From Chaetorhynchus papuensis (lineage: Eukaryota > Chordata > Aves > Passeriformes > Rhipiduridae): a stretch of 64,000 nucleotides of DNA. Made by a program: the position numbers and the translations under genes. Under the pieces are notes generated by a model, which saw only the letters and a program-made list of their open reading frames with translations, was not told where the DNA came from and searched no databases. Shown one piece after another: positions 11,604 through 25,275 of the stretch. Every line of letters starts with the position of its first letter. The first letter of the stretch is position 1. The stretch lies in contig VWYX01000758.1 in the NCBI GenBank assembly GCA_013396525.1, forward strand, positions 112,571-176,570. Direction: 5' to 3'.

Positions 11604-13249
11604 CAGGAGCTGGGAGCATGGACAGCACAGCCAGGAAGCCCACTCTGCTGCAAACAGAGCATTCGTTTGAGGTCCTTTCTCAATGTCCGGCAGGAAGACA
11701 AATTGAAAGGCTGAGAGCAAAAGAGAATCACCCCCACAATAACACTGCAAATTATGGGAACACAGATTAAATGCAATTGCCTGCTAACCATCCGCTCTTT
11801 AATTACGTGCTCTGGGTAGGGTACAAAATGCTGATATCACACTGAGCCCAGTGAGTAATTCCTGACCTATACCAGCCTAAATGAAACAAATTTCAGGCTT
11901 ATTTTGGTTTTTTTCCCAGGGAAGCAACAGGCTTCCAAAAAGGAACAAATGCTTTTTTGGGCACATGATCTTGATCAGAAAAGACTCCAGGCAGCATCTT
12001 CTCACAATGCCCATCCCTAGCTAAGTGGGGGAGAGAGAGAGAACCAAGCACTGACCACCTGACAGTTCCTGTGGGTGCTGTGGGTTTAACACCCCAGGCC
12101 CCAGCTCCAGGGATGACACTTTACTATCTCTGCCTGAGAGCAAAGTCTGTCTCGTGATGACTTTCAAACCCACCAGCTCTAATGACTTTGTCAAATCTAA
12201 CACATACCTGCAGTTACTGCAGCCAGTAATTACATGGTGTTCTCCAGTAATTCCCTCGCAGCAGTTCTGTAGAGGAGTAGGTTTGCATGGTATTTGTGCT
12301 CAGCAGCTGAAAAAGACATTGTCCAGTCATTTAGGTTACTTTTTCTCAATGCCATGTGTGTGGGAGATTATAAAATAGCCTTTGTTTTTTAAAAAAGCTT
12401 CTTTTTAATCAAAATGTCATAGCTTTGTACGCCAAGCTGAAGGAATAGCTCTTCAGCTCAAGCTGTAGAAAGTTGTGCTTTGGCATTTGCTTTAAAGCTG
12501 TTTGCTCTGCAAGATGGAACGGGATGGCATTAAAGAAATAATTTTCTGTGCCTGAAAACCAGATATCCTAGTTGACATGAAGCAAAAACTGCAAGAATTA
12601 AATAAAATGGCCAAAAAGCAGAGCTGGTATTTTCAAAATCGGTGGCTTTTCCCACAGGAAAACAGAACCCTGTTTGGTGACGGACCACAGCTGCAGGTTC
12701 AGTGAAATCTAGATGCATCAGAAGACCCTAAAACAGCCCAGTCTGTTTATGGAAGAAAAAGATTGCCTGGGGTTGGAGGGGGTGTTGTCATACAGCTCCA
12801 GCCAATGAACCTGCACTGGGCTTCCTGTGAGGACAGAGGGTGCTCTGGAGGTTTCTTCTCCAGTCTAAGACAGTCTACTCTTGCTTGCCCCTCTTCCTCT
12901 GAAATAGGTCTGAAAACCTCTCTCTATAGGCAGAACAGCGGATCCTGATTATGGGAAGATCAGACATTTCTCTTCTCTGCCTTATCTCTTCAGAGCCTTT
13001 TATAAACATTAAGCAGGGAAATGAAGTGGCCAAACTACCCAACAAAAAGAGCAGTCATTATCTTTGCAGGTGTCCAAGGTGGCACAGCCCTGAAATGATT
13101 GAATGGTTAATAATAGTTCTGGACTCTGTGGTTTTCTTCTCACCAATGCAATAGCAAATGGCTTTATAACACCCAAACACTCATTTGCATGATGCAGAGG
13201 ACTTAGGTGCTCCTTTTCCTTCATCTGGCATTGCTGCCATCTGATTGGC

Positions 13250-13480
13250 ACACCACATCATTTATTTACTTTCCTGATAGAACCTAATTAGGTATAATTG
13301 CTGAAGCATCTTAAATAATTCTAAATACAGGAATTGATTTGGGGATTAAATGGAATATGATAATTGTGTAATTGAACAAAGTAGCTGGAGTCCTCACCCA
13401 GCTAAGTGGATTTCATGATTGTGGCTGATTGCATCAGAATATAAATCAGTCTGATTAGCATGGCTGACATCAGCTCCCCT
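13250..13480. promoter_or_regulatory. Candidate conserved non-coding element
   Basis: Contains the homeodomain palindrome CCTAATTAGG near 13284, further ATTA/TAAT cores, GGATTAAATGG near 13343, and TGATTAGCATGGCTGACATCA near 13452, whose last part resembles spaced Maf/bZIP half-sites. No repeat family is recognised. Proposed as an enhancer-like stretch on motif density alone. Confidence 0.3.
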
Positions 13481-14159
13481 CCTCCTCTCTAGAGCTGGCT
13501 TTAAGTAGGTCACATCCTGCAGATCAGAGAAAGGGAGCAGAGAGCTTGGAGAGAAAACCCTTGGATTTGGTGCTAGATGATGGATCACTCCATGGTCTCT
13601 GCTCAGGGGAAACTATGTTCCTCTTGGAAGTGGGTGCTTTTCCTAGGGGTTTTGGGTGTTCTGTCACCAGCCAGGAGCTGTTCAAGTCCTGCTTGGTTCT
13701 GGAGGAATTTATGATGCTGCTTCTTTAATTCTTAAATCCCTCAATAGTTTTGGCCATGGTTTCCTGGGAGATGTCTCTCAAGATAACCCTATCAAGGGTA
13801 ATTTTCAGCAGAAGTGATGAAATTTAAGCAACTTCACCCCAAGGGAAATTGAGCAGTTATTTAGGCACTTGGTGAAAGCATCTCTGTCTCTCAGATGTGC
13901 TTCTAGCCCCCGCTGAGTTAATCCTCAGCTTGGATCTGTCACCCTCCTTGTTTTGTTGGAGGATTCCAATTTTCCAGTGGGAGTTGTCCAAAAAAGCTGG
14001 CTGAGTCTGGAGGAGGGCTCTTCAGGAGGATTAGTTCTGTGGCCACACACCAGTGTAATTAGGCTGGAAAGTGTGCAGTCCTTACAAGTAGCTCTACATG
14101 TGCTACAGGTGCTCTGTGGATTTTTTTTAAATTAAGAAAAAACACATGTAGTTCTAAAA

Positions 14160-14470
14160 TGGGAGGTTTACATTGTCGACATCACGATTCATATTTTGTA
14201 AGTAATAGGCACATGCACATCAACATTAATTCCATTTAGAAAAGCATCATTCCCAAAAGTTTTCTTTTTCATTTCATCTGTGCGTTTGTGTTTGTCTGTG
14301 CGTGCAATTTAAACCCCAGCTATTGGTTTGCTACCTTTTCAGGAGAGTTTATAACATTCCACATAAATGTTTATAACCACATTACTTCATGACTGCACTG
14401 GCTGTTAATTGTTTGTTAAAGTCATAAAATTAGTTGTATCAGTTGTGTACCTGTACTAGAGGGAACATGA
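14160..14470. promoter_or_regulatory. Candidate conserved non-coding element
   Basis: A long AT-rich but non-repetitive stretch with repeated TTTATAAC motifs (near 14348 and 14371), TTAATTGTTTG near 14406 (forkhead/homeobox-like) and GTCATAAAATTAG near 14421. The texture is typical of conserved vertebrate intergenic DNA; conservation is untested. Confidence 0.28.
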
Positions 14471-15069
14471 GGAATAGAATGTCACCTCTATAAATAAGTT
14501 GTTTCTAATATTAAGAATGGCACTAAATTCTACTAACATTATTAATTATGTGCATGCATATCACTTTGTTCCCAATGAAGCAAAACATTTAAAGAAAGAT
14601 GGAAGTTTCTTGTGTTTGATCAATCAATCTGAACTTGTCATCACTCATTCCTAAGACTTTTTGAAGGGAATATTGTCCTTTTTTCCCACCCAAAGTGGCA
14701 CATTTATTTCTTCAGTGCAATGAAAATGTTAATTAAAGGAAATGAAAAGAAGTCTGAGGCTTTGACGTGCTCCTCTCTCCTTGAAACATTTCTGCTTCTC
14801 TTTGCATTCACACTTGCTTGCTGTCCTGCGTGTGCCAAAGTTGCACCAGCAGAATGAAGACACCATCCTGAGAACACCAGACCTGGTTTCAAATTATACA
14901 AAGGAACCTATTGCCCTTCACTCTGAGGGGTCTTTCTCTACATAAGGAAGGATGTTAAGTTCCCTGGGCTGCTCCCTGGCATTTGAAGCCAGAAGTCAAC
15001 AAAAGTGCAAAAATATACTCCTGCAAAATTAATAAATTACGAAAATTCAGTCTGGCTGAAAATAGGATC

Positions 15070-15091
15070 GTGTGTGTGTGTGTGTGTGTGT
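15070..15091. repeat. (GT)11 microsatellite
   Basis: An uninterrupted 22-bp GT dinucleotide run in AT-rich sequence. It is likely length-polymorphic. Confidence 0.95.
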
Positions 15092-16221
15092 AAATTAGAA
15101 AAGAACAAAAAAACACCCTTATTTTGGGGCATCTAATAGCTATTTCACTTTTTTAGGCTACACTGTAGCTTGGACTGTGAAACAATGTGTTGGAAAAGAA
15201 GAGGAAATGATGGCTAATTGGAGATGTCACGCTGAGCTAGAAGAAGGATTCGTATCAGCAGGGATTCTCACCATGGTTAACTCTGGCATGGGCACAGGTA
15301 ACCCACCCGTATTTACAGCACAAGCAGAGAATGAGCTTTGTGATAGGCACACAAAAAGAAAGTTTGAGTAGCTGAGGCCTCACCTTGTGCTTCACAACCT
15401 GCTTACCTTCAGTGCAGATTTCTGTCAGCAAGGAGCAGCAATTTACACTTAGTGAAGGCACCTGTCATTTGTTTCCAGCCATCGCTAAGCTCAGAGACCA
15501 TTTTGAAATTTCGGGAATGTTTCTTTCTGCTAGGCAGGCCACCTCTCAGTGCTTCTTAACATCTTGGAATGTATCTATATATGCAATAGCCTGTAATGTT
15601 CCTATAGCACATTTTTATTCACGTGCTGAATTCCACAGATAACCGTCTTGACTTGAAGCCTATCAAAGCTAGTTTTTCTGATAATTTGTTTTGAGGGATA
15701 AAAGCTCAGTATTTTTAGTCCATGTATTTAGTATATTCACTGAAGGTATCATTTCTAGGTTTAGTCATGGATGAACATTTGGAAGGGAAGGCAGAAGGAT
15801 AAATAAACTCAAAAACATACGCCCATTCTCATATTTTCTGTGGTACCTACCCAATTAACTCCAAACACAATTTATTACCTATTTTATGTGTTTTGGGACA
15901 CTGCAGAGCATCTAGTATCACCTGTATCATACTTTCAACTCATACTGGTGTGAGTGCTCACGCAAAGGAATAGCAAAGCAAGGTTTAAAGGCATTCCAGA
16001 TTTCTCTTGTTAGCCTGTGGAACACAGGACCATTGTGAGCAAAAGCTTAAGGACTGGTGAACTTCAGCTGACTGTACTGATGTTGATGTTATATCCAAGC
16101 CTTTGGTTACTGTAAAGTCTACAGTTTGAAAATAAAAGGAAAACTACTCTGGATTACTGACGGATCTTCATGATTGCACTGGATGAGGATGAACACTTGT
16201 ATCTGAAGGGCCTAACTGACC
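15092..16221. other. Unique non-coding sequence, nothing recognised
   Basis: AT-rich sequence with no repeat family, gene or strong motif cluster visible. Confidence 0.5.
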
Positions 16222-16283
16222 ATTTGCAATTTTTAGTGAAATTTTCTAGGCTATTTGCAATTTTTAGTGAAATTTTCTAGGCT
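16222..16283. repeat. Perfect 31-bp tandem duplication
   Basis: Units 16222-16252 and 16253-16283 are identical at all 31 positions. Each starts ATTTGCAATTTT and ends TTCTAGGCT. Perfect identity in AT-rich neutral-looking DNA points to a recent duplication or an assembly artefact. Confidence 0.95.
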
Positions 16284-16639
16284 AAGGACCTGGACCTTAG
16301 GAGTCATTAAATAAGGAGTTCAGTTTCATGTTGCATCTTCTTTAGAATATGCACCAAGAATAAGGGATGATGTTTATAAAGGCTAAAAGACCAAAAGGAT
16401 TTTTTTGTTGTTCTCTGCCTTCAAGTAAAACAAATCTAATTTCCACCTTCACATAAAACATGTTGATGGTCAGTTGTTTAATATGGGCAAACTTAAAAAG
16501 TCCCTTGATGGATTAAATGCCCTGTATTTCAGGCTATTGGACTTGAAGATCCAGCAAGATATTAGCATTTTTAGCCTTTTACTTTCAAAGCTTCAGCACT
16601 AAGTCACATAGCCAAAAGAGCATTAGCAAAATGAAATCA

Positions 16640-16770
16640 GTGTAGGTCCCTTCCTATCTGCTCACATGAGCAGTTCCTGAATAGCCCTGATAAAGGCTTT
16701 GCTAATGCATTTGACACTAGAGGCATTACAGAAGCTTTAATGATGGTTGAACTGTTGACACCAGCCTAAA
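16640..16770. promoter_or_regulatory. Candidate conserved non-coding element
   Basis: Contains TGCTAATGCATTTG near 16700 (octamer/POU-like core) and TTTAATGATGG near 16737 within non-repetitive sequence. Proposed only from motif texture. Confidence 0.2.
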
Positions 16771-18039
16771 TGACCTAATGATAAAAAAAAACAGAGTTTA
16801 AACACCCAAATCAGGAGGCAGGTAAAACACCAAGATGCAGGAAGACTGAGACTGCATACAGAAGGTTGTACTAACTTTTCTGAAAGACATAACTTGCTTT
16901 GATCATTTAGGGAAAGAGCAAGAAATCATGCAGCTTTCTGTTGATCCATGGGATGTAGTTTTGAGCTAACGCCTTGATGCAGCCATTCATGTGCTACATC
17001 TCAAAAAAGCAAGCATTCTCATATCATGCTGGCTGTCATTATCGAGGTCTGTGAGCCTACAGCATGCATTCAGATCACGGCTTTAGCCAACTGGAGTTTA
17101 AAAGGCTGGTTTATGACCACAATCAGGTTACTGATGCAACTAGAGTGCTGAAAATGAATGGCTGAAGATGTATCGTTGCTCCACCTGCAAGGATCCCAGA
17201 AGGCAGCTGAGTTGTGAGCACATCTCAGAAATACACAGCAAATCCTTTCATGCTTACATATTTCCGAGGCAGTCCTATGCCACTGTTTGAGCAATTTTTA
17301 GTCTGAGAAAATGTTATAAACAATCTATTTATGGTTCTACAACAATGGGTATAACCTCCTATGCATGAAATGTGGTACAGCAAGTCCCAAGAGGTCACAG
17401 GACATTTCTAGGCACTGGACTTTGACAGTATCTCCCAGATGCAATTACTGTTGGATAGATACCTGCTTTTTCCAAACAGAGGTGGGCTTCAGAGCTTTAA
17501 GAATTACTTTTGGTACCAGGAGATCTTGACAGTGAAGACACTGCTCCCATCCTCAATGACCAAAAGCCTCGTGTTACATTGCCTCTGCATATTCAGAGGA
17601 ATTGTTTAACAATGTGTTTTCTCTGTGCACATAAAGACTCAGGCAGACACTGTCTATATGTAAACAAGGTGGACATTCATTCACAGTATTGTCTTTTTGC
17701 TTGGTGGCTTTTATATCACTCATTTCGTGCCCTAAAGAATATTTGGAGGCTGCAGAACCTAGAATGGATGACTCACTTTCCCCACTCAGTAGAAACATAT
17801 CTCTAAATTCCAGCAGGGCCAAGAATTGGAAGTATTCAGATTGCCACTGGAGTAGCCCCAGTGAGAACACACTCATTCTGCATCAGTGTCTGCTCTCATT
17901 AAAACTCCCCTAAGTCTCAGGCTGAGAGGGGCTCTTAATGAGAAGAGATTAGGTCTTGAGATTTTGTGACAACTCATTTTGTTGGCAAAGACAGCAACAA
18001 AAACCAAGAACGACACAGCCTTAATCTCTTTCTCTGAGA

Positions 18040-18240
18040 ACTTTAAGGCTGTAATGAGAGCAGACAACTGCAGAAAATGTTTCCCTTTGCTTCTGGAGCT
18101 GGAGTAATGTGTCCCTGCTATGGAGCGCTGGTAGCAAGCAAAAATGAAGATAATATTAGTGCCAAAACAACGACTGGCTTAGGCCCCTCATGAAGAGCCC
18201 ACTGGAGCTTATTCATTATGTGCAGCCTCGAGCACAGGTT
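18040..18240. promoter_or_regulatory. Candidate conserved non-coding element
   Basis: Non-repetitive sequence with GGCTGTAATGAGAG near 18047, GAAGATAATATTAGTG near 18146 and TTATTCATTATGTGCAG near 18210. Several homeobox-type cores are spaced over 200 bp. The role is inferred from composition only. Confidence 0.2.
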
Positions 18241-20635
18241 TAGTACTCAGTGAAGCTACAGTCCCTGCCTTCAACATAGGTTCCAGAATTCCCAGCATCT
18301 CAGCTGATCCATGAATATCGTTCTGCCAGGAATACTTGCCAGGTCAGAGAAGGAGCCACAAGAGGCTGCATCAGCAGAGCTACAATCCAATATTGCTTGC
18401 AGTATTGTGGCCTGTGAACATAAAATTAAGAGAGAGAGAGGCCCACAAAAACCACACTGAAGTAGACAAGTTAATTATCTACAGCAGATGGTGTCACACA
18501 GAATAATAAAAAGACAAAGAACCCAAAATATTTGTTAAAATAGGCCAACAGATAGGCCAACATTCTTTCTGTGTGGAAAGAACTGTGCAAAATAACATCC
18601 TGATTTGGAAGCATACTTAACCTTTGAAAAGAAGAGAGGATTCTATGGGAAAGATTCTGTCTGGGAGGAGAAGGCTGAGATGATGTGTCCATGCAAAAAG
18701 GGACTCACTGTAGCAGAGAGCCTGCCTAGGATTTGTGCAGCACACATTTTGCAGAAGACAGCTCTTTGGCACATTTTCAGGGTAAGGCAGATTGCACAGC
18801 TACACAAGCAAAAGGGACTCTGCACATACATGCATAGATGGACACCTATTTATATATATTTAGATATATGTACACACATAATATATAATAGATAATTCAT
18901 TATGACTTTCTGAAAGCCTTTTATGTAGAGTGCAGACATTTTTTCCAAGCTATCCAAGGCAGCAAACAACGGGTCAAGTAGACCTCTGAAAATCAGGCAG
19001 CCTAACCTTTCTGTAGGTTGCACAAAGGGAAGCTATAATGAGAGCCCTAGCACAGGATAATGAGGTATTTGTGCATGTTTACATGAAATCCTCCAAAATG
19101 TGAAGAATAACATGGGGAAAAAAACTTACTGAGTGTCTTTGCCAGCAAAAGAGATAGAAGAGACTATCTTTGAGGGCTGATCAGAGGCAAGATGAAAATT
19201 CTCACCTTGAAAGAGGAGACAAGCTCATGTTTGATGGAAGAGAGAAGGGGAGTACCACTGCTGCCCCATCATTCTCTGGTGATTTCTGGTGTCTGGACCC
19301 TGCTTTTTTCTCTTGTTTTACACCCAGAGTTACACTTTTTTCAGGTTTGATCTTTGCTCTTGCTGTTTTTCAGGGCTGTGATCTGTGGGCAGGTTTTCTT
19401 GCAGTTCTGATGATTTTAATTATTATTGCCCATTTTCCCAGGTCAGACTCTGGGTTTCACCCTGCATGCATGTAGACATGATGCCATGCTGAAGGAAAGC
19501 ACAGAGAGACAATAAAAAACAGTGCATACCCCTAAGCCTGAAGTAGCCATCTCTCCAGCATTCATGGGGATCTAATTCATGTCAGATCCCAAAATACCGA
19601 AGGAAATGGTTCCCCAGCCCCCTCCACTTTTCTCCGCAAACGTTCAGACTCCTGCATCATTTCTTAGTACTATTTGCTGTTTGCTGATCCACATAGTTTT
19701 GGCCATGTGAATTTGGGTGGTTGCTGAGGTTCACTTTGAGAGTTGGGGTCTTTCCATAGGAACTGGCAGAACAAGGATTCTTTTGGACTGAAAGCTTCAC
19801 CCAAAAGTAATCTAAGCTGGCCTCTGATTTACCATCAGCCAGAGGACTTCTTCAGATTCAGTGCGCTTTGCATAGAGTTCCCACTGAAAGTTAAAATGCC
19901 TGCCTACATTTTCCAAAATACAATGAAGCAGAGTTTATCATACACCTTTTACAATATTCGTTGTAATAAACCTACTTCATATTTCCAGTATAAACCAGAC
20001 CAGCTTTAATTCCCAGTCTTTGACTCTTTTTGTCTTGTGGACTTAACACCTGAGTGAAGATGGATCAGACCACAGGTCTTCATCTGCTTCAGTCACCTTT
20101 AGGGTCAAGATGAGAAATAGGTCTGACTTCAGTGTGGTTTAGCTGTGTTCAGAGATAGACACCTGTGGGGGCATTTGTACTGCAGAGAGTGTAAATTAAA
20201 TTAATTCTATGATCAGACTGCTAAAGCCAAACTTAAACTTCTTTTTAAAAATGCAACAGTTTAAGCTCCCAGAGGAGCTCATCTCTAATCATCCCATTAG
20301 CTCTTCTCAGAAAACTTTGCCATCTTTTATCCCTGGGTTATATTAATATCATTCTTACAAAACACATTGATCACAGAACGCACGCTCTCAAATTTTATGC
20401 AGCCTGGTTCCTTTCCTTCTCAGCAACATAGACAGTTCACTAAGAGACAGCTTTTAAAGTTAAGGAGAACAAAAAATAATATTGCTGTAGCAAAGTCAAC
20501 TGTGGTGAGAGGTCTTGGCATGGATGAAGAAATAACATGGAAGCCAGCAAGGAACCTGAACCAGGCCCCATGTGCTCAGAAAAACTTATTGTTTTATTCT
20601 ACATGATACACTCTGCATCAACAGATTTTTATTCA

Positions 20636-20732
20636 AAACAAGCAAACAATCAAGCAAGCAAACAAAAAAATCCAATAACACAAAAACAACCACCCAAAAC
20701 ACAATCAAACAAAAAAAACTAAAGCAACCAGT
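20636..20732. repeat. A-rich low-complexity tract, (CAAA)n-like
   Basis: Irregular CAAAC/CAAG/AAAC units on the plus strand over ~95 bp. No target-site duplication or upstream retroposon body is recognised, so it is not called a poly-A tail. Confidence 0.8.
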
Positions 20733-23700
20733 GCTGTTAAGGTTAGAAAGTCAAAATCCTCCTCACTTTTTGCAACAAGGCCACTAAGGAGATCACCTGT
20801 CCATAAAACATGCATTATGGGGAAAGCAGGGTAGGGATAGGCACTTGTTCAGCTTTCCTTCCAACTGCTCCCTCTTCTGTGCTTCTTTCAGCCCCACGGT
20901 CTCACTGCAAACAAAAAAAATCAAGGTAGTGAAGATCAAAGGGAAACAGACAGACTTCGAGTACTGAGTTTTGCAGAGATAAGAAAATCACTCTTTCATT
21001 TAAAAAAGTAAAATGTCACATCACTGAAAGCACCATGCAGATGTCCCAGAGGCCCCCTCATCTGCTTCACTGGAAGAGCACAGGAAGAGCACTGGCCTCA
21101 GCAGCAGGGGTGAAGGATGGAGCATCAGCCATCTGGAGAGCTCCCCTGGGATCTGGCTAGTATCAGGTAATTATACAATGTAGCAGGTTTCCTCCACAAA
21201 GTACTTTACAAATACTCATTAATTAGCCCACATGGCTTCCCCTTTAGGGATAGAACTGGTTCTGTATCTGTATGTACAGAGGGGAGGAGCAGATGTAGAT
21301 TAGATGACTTTCTCAAGACCTTCTGAGGAGTAGTAACAGGGTGTATGTTTGCTACAGTCCTGCATTTGCTCATGCTTAAAAAGTGCACCTGTTACAATCC
21401 CTATCCTGAAATAAGAGGGACAGGAAGGTTTTGCACTGCTGCCTCAGAAAACATTGCAGTAATCCCGAATCTGACTTTGCACTACAAGCAGAGCAGCAGC
21501 AACAAACCTGCATGTGCAGTAGCATACATTCTTTTAGTTAACAGAGCAGGAATAAAGCCACTTGCTCCACAGAGAAGTGAGCCTCATGTCCTGAAGGCAT
21601 CTATTAACGTGTTATCATGTTGTTTTCACACAAGCAGCACCACAGGTTGAGGTTGCTGACCTGACCAGCATATCAGTGAGAATCCTCTGAGTGCCCTGGT
21701 TGGCAGAATGAGTCTCTATTTTGTTTATATTCTACTTAGCAGTAAAAAAGAAGAGTCGTTCACCAGTGAAAGCATCTCTGAGGAGGGAGCAGGACCTTGC
21801 AGGATCGTGGAAAGGTGTGAATTTGGAGCTTGGAAAGAAAACCTGTTAGCCTGAAGCCTTTGGAGGCAATTTAATGGCTGGAGAGCAGAGTCTCTGGGAA
21901 GGTAAATCAGATTGCACCAGCTCTTGCTAACTGACAATTCTTCTGTGTGTATATGTAAGAATCCTACATCTGCACTAAAATGCAGCTTCCTCAGTCTCTT
22001 TACATGAACATCTTTATTCACCGGCACATTTTCAGAGGGAGAATTTGGGACAACATTTGTGTTTGAAACCATAGGGGGAAATTTAAGTAAGAAGGGAAAT
22101 TTAATAATCTGCTTGCATCTTAAAAATGTCCTGAGTTATGTACAATATTAATAAAAAGTGAAATTTTGCACTCACATAGTCACAGCTTCATTCTGCTATC
22201 GCACCTATCAGATGGCAACACCAGTGCCACAGCAGTTTTTTCCTCCCTGAGAAGACCATCATACTTTGCAACCACTCCTGAACACTACAACCAGCCTACG
22301 ATAGCTTTTATTTGTGAACTCACCCCGTGCCTCCTTCAGTTCATAGCACTAGTGGGACTGGCACTCTGACTGCAGTGCACATGTAGCAGAGATTCCAGAG
22401 CTCCCCCTCTCTTCCCCTCACTCCTTTGAGAGGATCTTCATGCCTACAGCTCTCTTGTTCCCAAGGTTAACTTTAAAAACCCGTTTTTCTCAAGGCTTGT
22501 CCTCTGTATTTGCCACTACTGCTGTAGCTAGGGCCTCCCTTTTTTTATTAAAGCTTAGTTTTCAAATGAAATGTCACAGGCAATTTGCAGGGTAAAAGAA
22601 GCAGCAATATCATTATGATGTTTCCAGAGCTGTGACTGTCCTCTCAATTGAACCCCCCCTTGCCCTGAATCATGAGCAATGAGGTTGTACCTGAAAGAGA
22701 AGAAAAGATATTTCACTGACACACAAGACAGTGTTGGCTCTGAAGCACTCAGAAAAAAATGACTGACTGTCAATTATCTGTAATTCAGAATAAAACACTG
22801 CGCCCTCATCCTCCCAAAATATTTTGGACTTACACAGTTCTAATAGCCTATTGTTACTAGAAGTCTGATCTACTGAATTATCCATCAGATTAAATTGGTC
22901 AAAATATACAACAGAACTGGATTTATCCCTGCCATCCAGACTCCTATTTTTCTTTTTGCATTGGTACTATTAAGAAAAGAAAAATCAGAATTTCTTTCTC
23001 TCCTTTGTTCAAACACAGTTGCAATTTAGTAAATATCACAGATAGCATTTAGATGTAAATAGCACATATCTGTGCTTGCATTAAATGTTTTATTATATTA
23101 AGTTTTAAATTCCATTCAAAAACTCTCTCCACACAACATCTTTTTCAGAGGCACCTGCAAATGTTACCTCAAGAAATGTCCTAGCAGAAATTTCAGACTC
23201 ACTCAATTACTGCATGTCCAAACAAAAATAGCAGTGTTTACCAGACCAATGATGAAAGACTAACTCATGCAGACACTATTCAGGACTGTACTCACTAATC
23301 TTAAGAAGAAAACATCACACTCAGATGTCTTCCAAGAAACTTAAATGACAGGGTCAGATAATAACATTCTGCTCTGAAATATCAATGACGTTGCAGAGAA
23401 CTCCCCACTTACTCCACAAACATGCTATACACTCAAGTCAGTGAAAGGCAACTTTTCAGACAATAAATACCCTCAGCCTGCAGACAAATTGCATAGTGGT
23501 AATCCTTTCAAACTCCTTGGAAGAAGGAAAGGCAGAAGTGCCCTGTGCTGGGATCTCTGAACTGCTTGAATAGCTGGAGTACACTTTTCAATAAGGTGTG
23601 GGTGTGCTTCCCCTTTCCCTTACACCACTTTCATGCCCCTGGTATTGAAATCACTGCAACAGTTAGTAAATTAAAATTTACTTATTCAAGTTAATGCTTT

Positions 23701-24968
23701 GCTGCTTGTAGTTCTTGACATGATACGCCTAAAACTTGAACAACCATTGACTGGAGTTGTTTTCATTTTAAAAGAATGTTTTACATTTTATTTTACATTT
23801 TCCATCCAATTTTGTTTCCACTTCAGCTGACAAGTATCTTTGCTTAATTTAATACCAAGAATACTAAGTGGTCACTTGATGTTCACTTCCCTCCCAAGTC
23901 TTGCTCTACTAGAAATAGTTGTTACTATCACACCTGTTTCAAAAATCTTTCTCTCAATCACACGTATGGTTGGTCATAATTTCTCCACAAGCCGCTGTTG
24001 TGTGAAGGGACATCATCAAATAAATACAAACACGCTGGCACAGGTTCCAGTGTTTGCCACTAAGTGAAATGGTTTATTCTCAGTCATAAAGAGTGCCAGT
24101 AAGGCTTCAGCTAAAACAATGACATCTTTATGGAGCTTGCTTTGCGCCATCTTAACCTTGCACAGTTCATGCCCTCAGTAAAATTACTCCTGGTTTACAC
24201 CTATATAAGCTATAGTGGAATCAAGTGTGAAATGCTTGGATTGATGTTTATTGGGAAATCTTTGAAGTGTAAATCACTTGTACCTGTTTCTTCAGCCCTG
24301 ACGCCACACTCAGGTTTTTTGCAATTAACTGCAAATGTTTGCACAAAAAGCTGCTGCCTTAATACAACCTTTTGCAAAATCATAGCCAGCGTTTAACCTT
24401 GAAGTGTGCCACTTTTGAAAATATATAGGTGCTATTACTAGGTGAAAAGCCAGCTTTCATGAAATATCAGGCTTAATAACCGCTCCTTGTAATAGAATTT
24501 CTTTGCTCGTTGCAAAGTAGAGAAAAGATTGACTGCAGTGAGGGCCAAGAGTAGGTGTCTCAGCTGGCACAAATCAAATTATCATGCCTGAGTTTGGTTT
24601 GGAGATGGGCTGATTTGTATCTGAGGTGTTCTCCTTGGGTTATTTGGGCGTGGCTTGGTTTTTGTTGGTTCTGTTGGGTTTTTTGAGGTTTTTTCCCCAT
24701 CCTGTAACTAGGTAGAAGTTGCTACCTTTGCAACGCAAAAAAAAACTTTCATGGAGCTCCTGAGTTAAAAAGTTAAAATGGAGACCTTGTGGTTAAGGCT
24801 CAGACTGACATGTATTCCTTTCTGCTTTGCCTAATGTGCTTTTACAGAGGAATTTAGCAGCCTAGCTTGGAAGAGCACCATGACCAAAGAGTTGAATAAA
24901 TCTTGAGAGTGCCAGTTTGAGGAGCACAAAAAATTGTAAATCAAATACAGAAGAATCACAGTTGTAAA

Positions 24969-25018
24969 ACAATTAATTGATTACTTGAATTGATTAATTG
25001 AATTGACTTATGAATTGA
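24969..25018. repeat. Imperfect (AATTGATT/GAATTGA)n array
   Basis: Five or so degenerate copies of ATTGAATTGATT-like units in succession. AT-rich simple sequence, probably grown by slippage. Confidence 0.7.
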
Positions 25019-25270
25019 TGATGGTATTCTTTTGTCTCCCTTCTGAACTGTGAGAATTAGCACATGGCTATATCAGACTTTCCAGCTTACTGCTACCACC
25101 TGAGAATTTCAGACTTCAATTTTCATTTTATTTTATTTTTGTGGAGAACAAAGGCTCTCATGTAATGGCTTGTCTACAGGAGCTCTGGAGCTGTGGCTTG
25201 GAGAGGCACTTTGCTGATCTCAAGACTTTAAAAAAAGGTCACCAGTCAGCTCCAGGGAGCAATACAGTTC

Positions 25271-25275
25271 CCAGA
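25271..25275. repeat. Left target-site duplication CCAGA
   Basis: Matches 25837-25841 exactly and flanks the solo LTR. Confidence 0.9.

Larger units (their letters stand above)
11604..15069. other. Non-coding sequence, no gene seen
   Basis: No frame here exceeds about 110 codons and none resembles a known protein. A (GA)6 run lies at about 12030-12042. Two AT-rich homeobox-site-rich stretches (13.25-13.48 and 14.16-14.47 kb) are listed separately. Confidence 0.5.
16284..20635. other. Non-coding sequence, no gene seen
   Basis: No reading frame above about 101 codons and none protein-like. Simple sequence is limited to (AG)6 at 18429-18441 and an AT-rich patch with TATATA motifs at about 18845-18896. 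Two stretches near 16.7 and 18.1 kb look conserved and are listed separately. Confidence 0.5.
20733..25275. other. Non-coding sequence, no gene seen
   Basis: No protein-like frame. AT-rich at 23.0-23.9 kb, with a G/T-rich patch at about 24640-24705. An imperfect AATTGATT array lies at about 24970-25018, immediately left of the solo LTR region. Confidence 0.5.

Noticed and set aside
20636..20732. Poly-A tail of a retroposed gene copy
   Set aside because: No target duplication and no gene-like sequence upstream; units are CAAA-like and not pure A.
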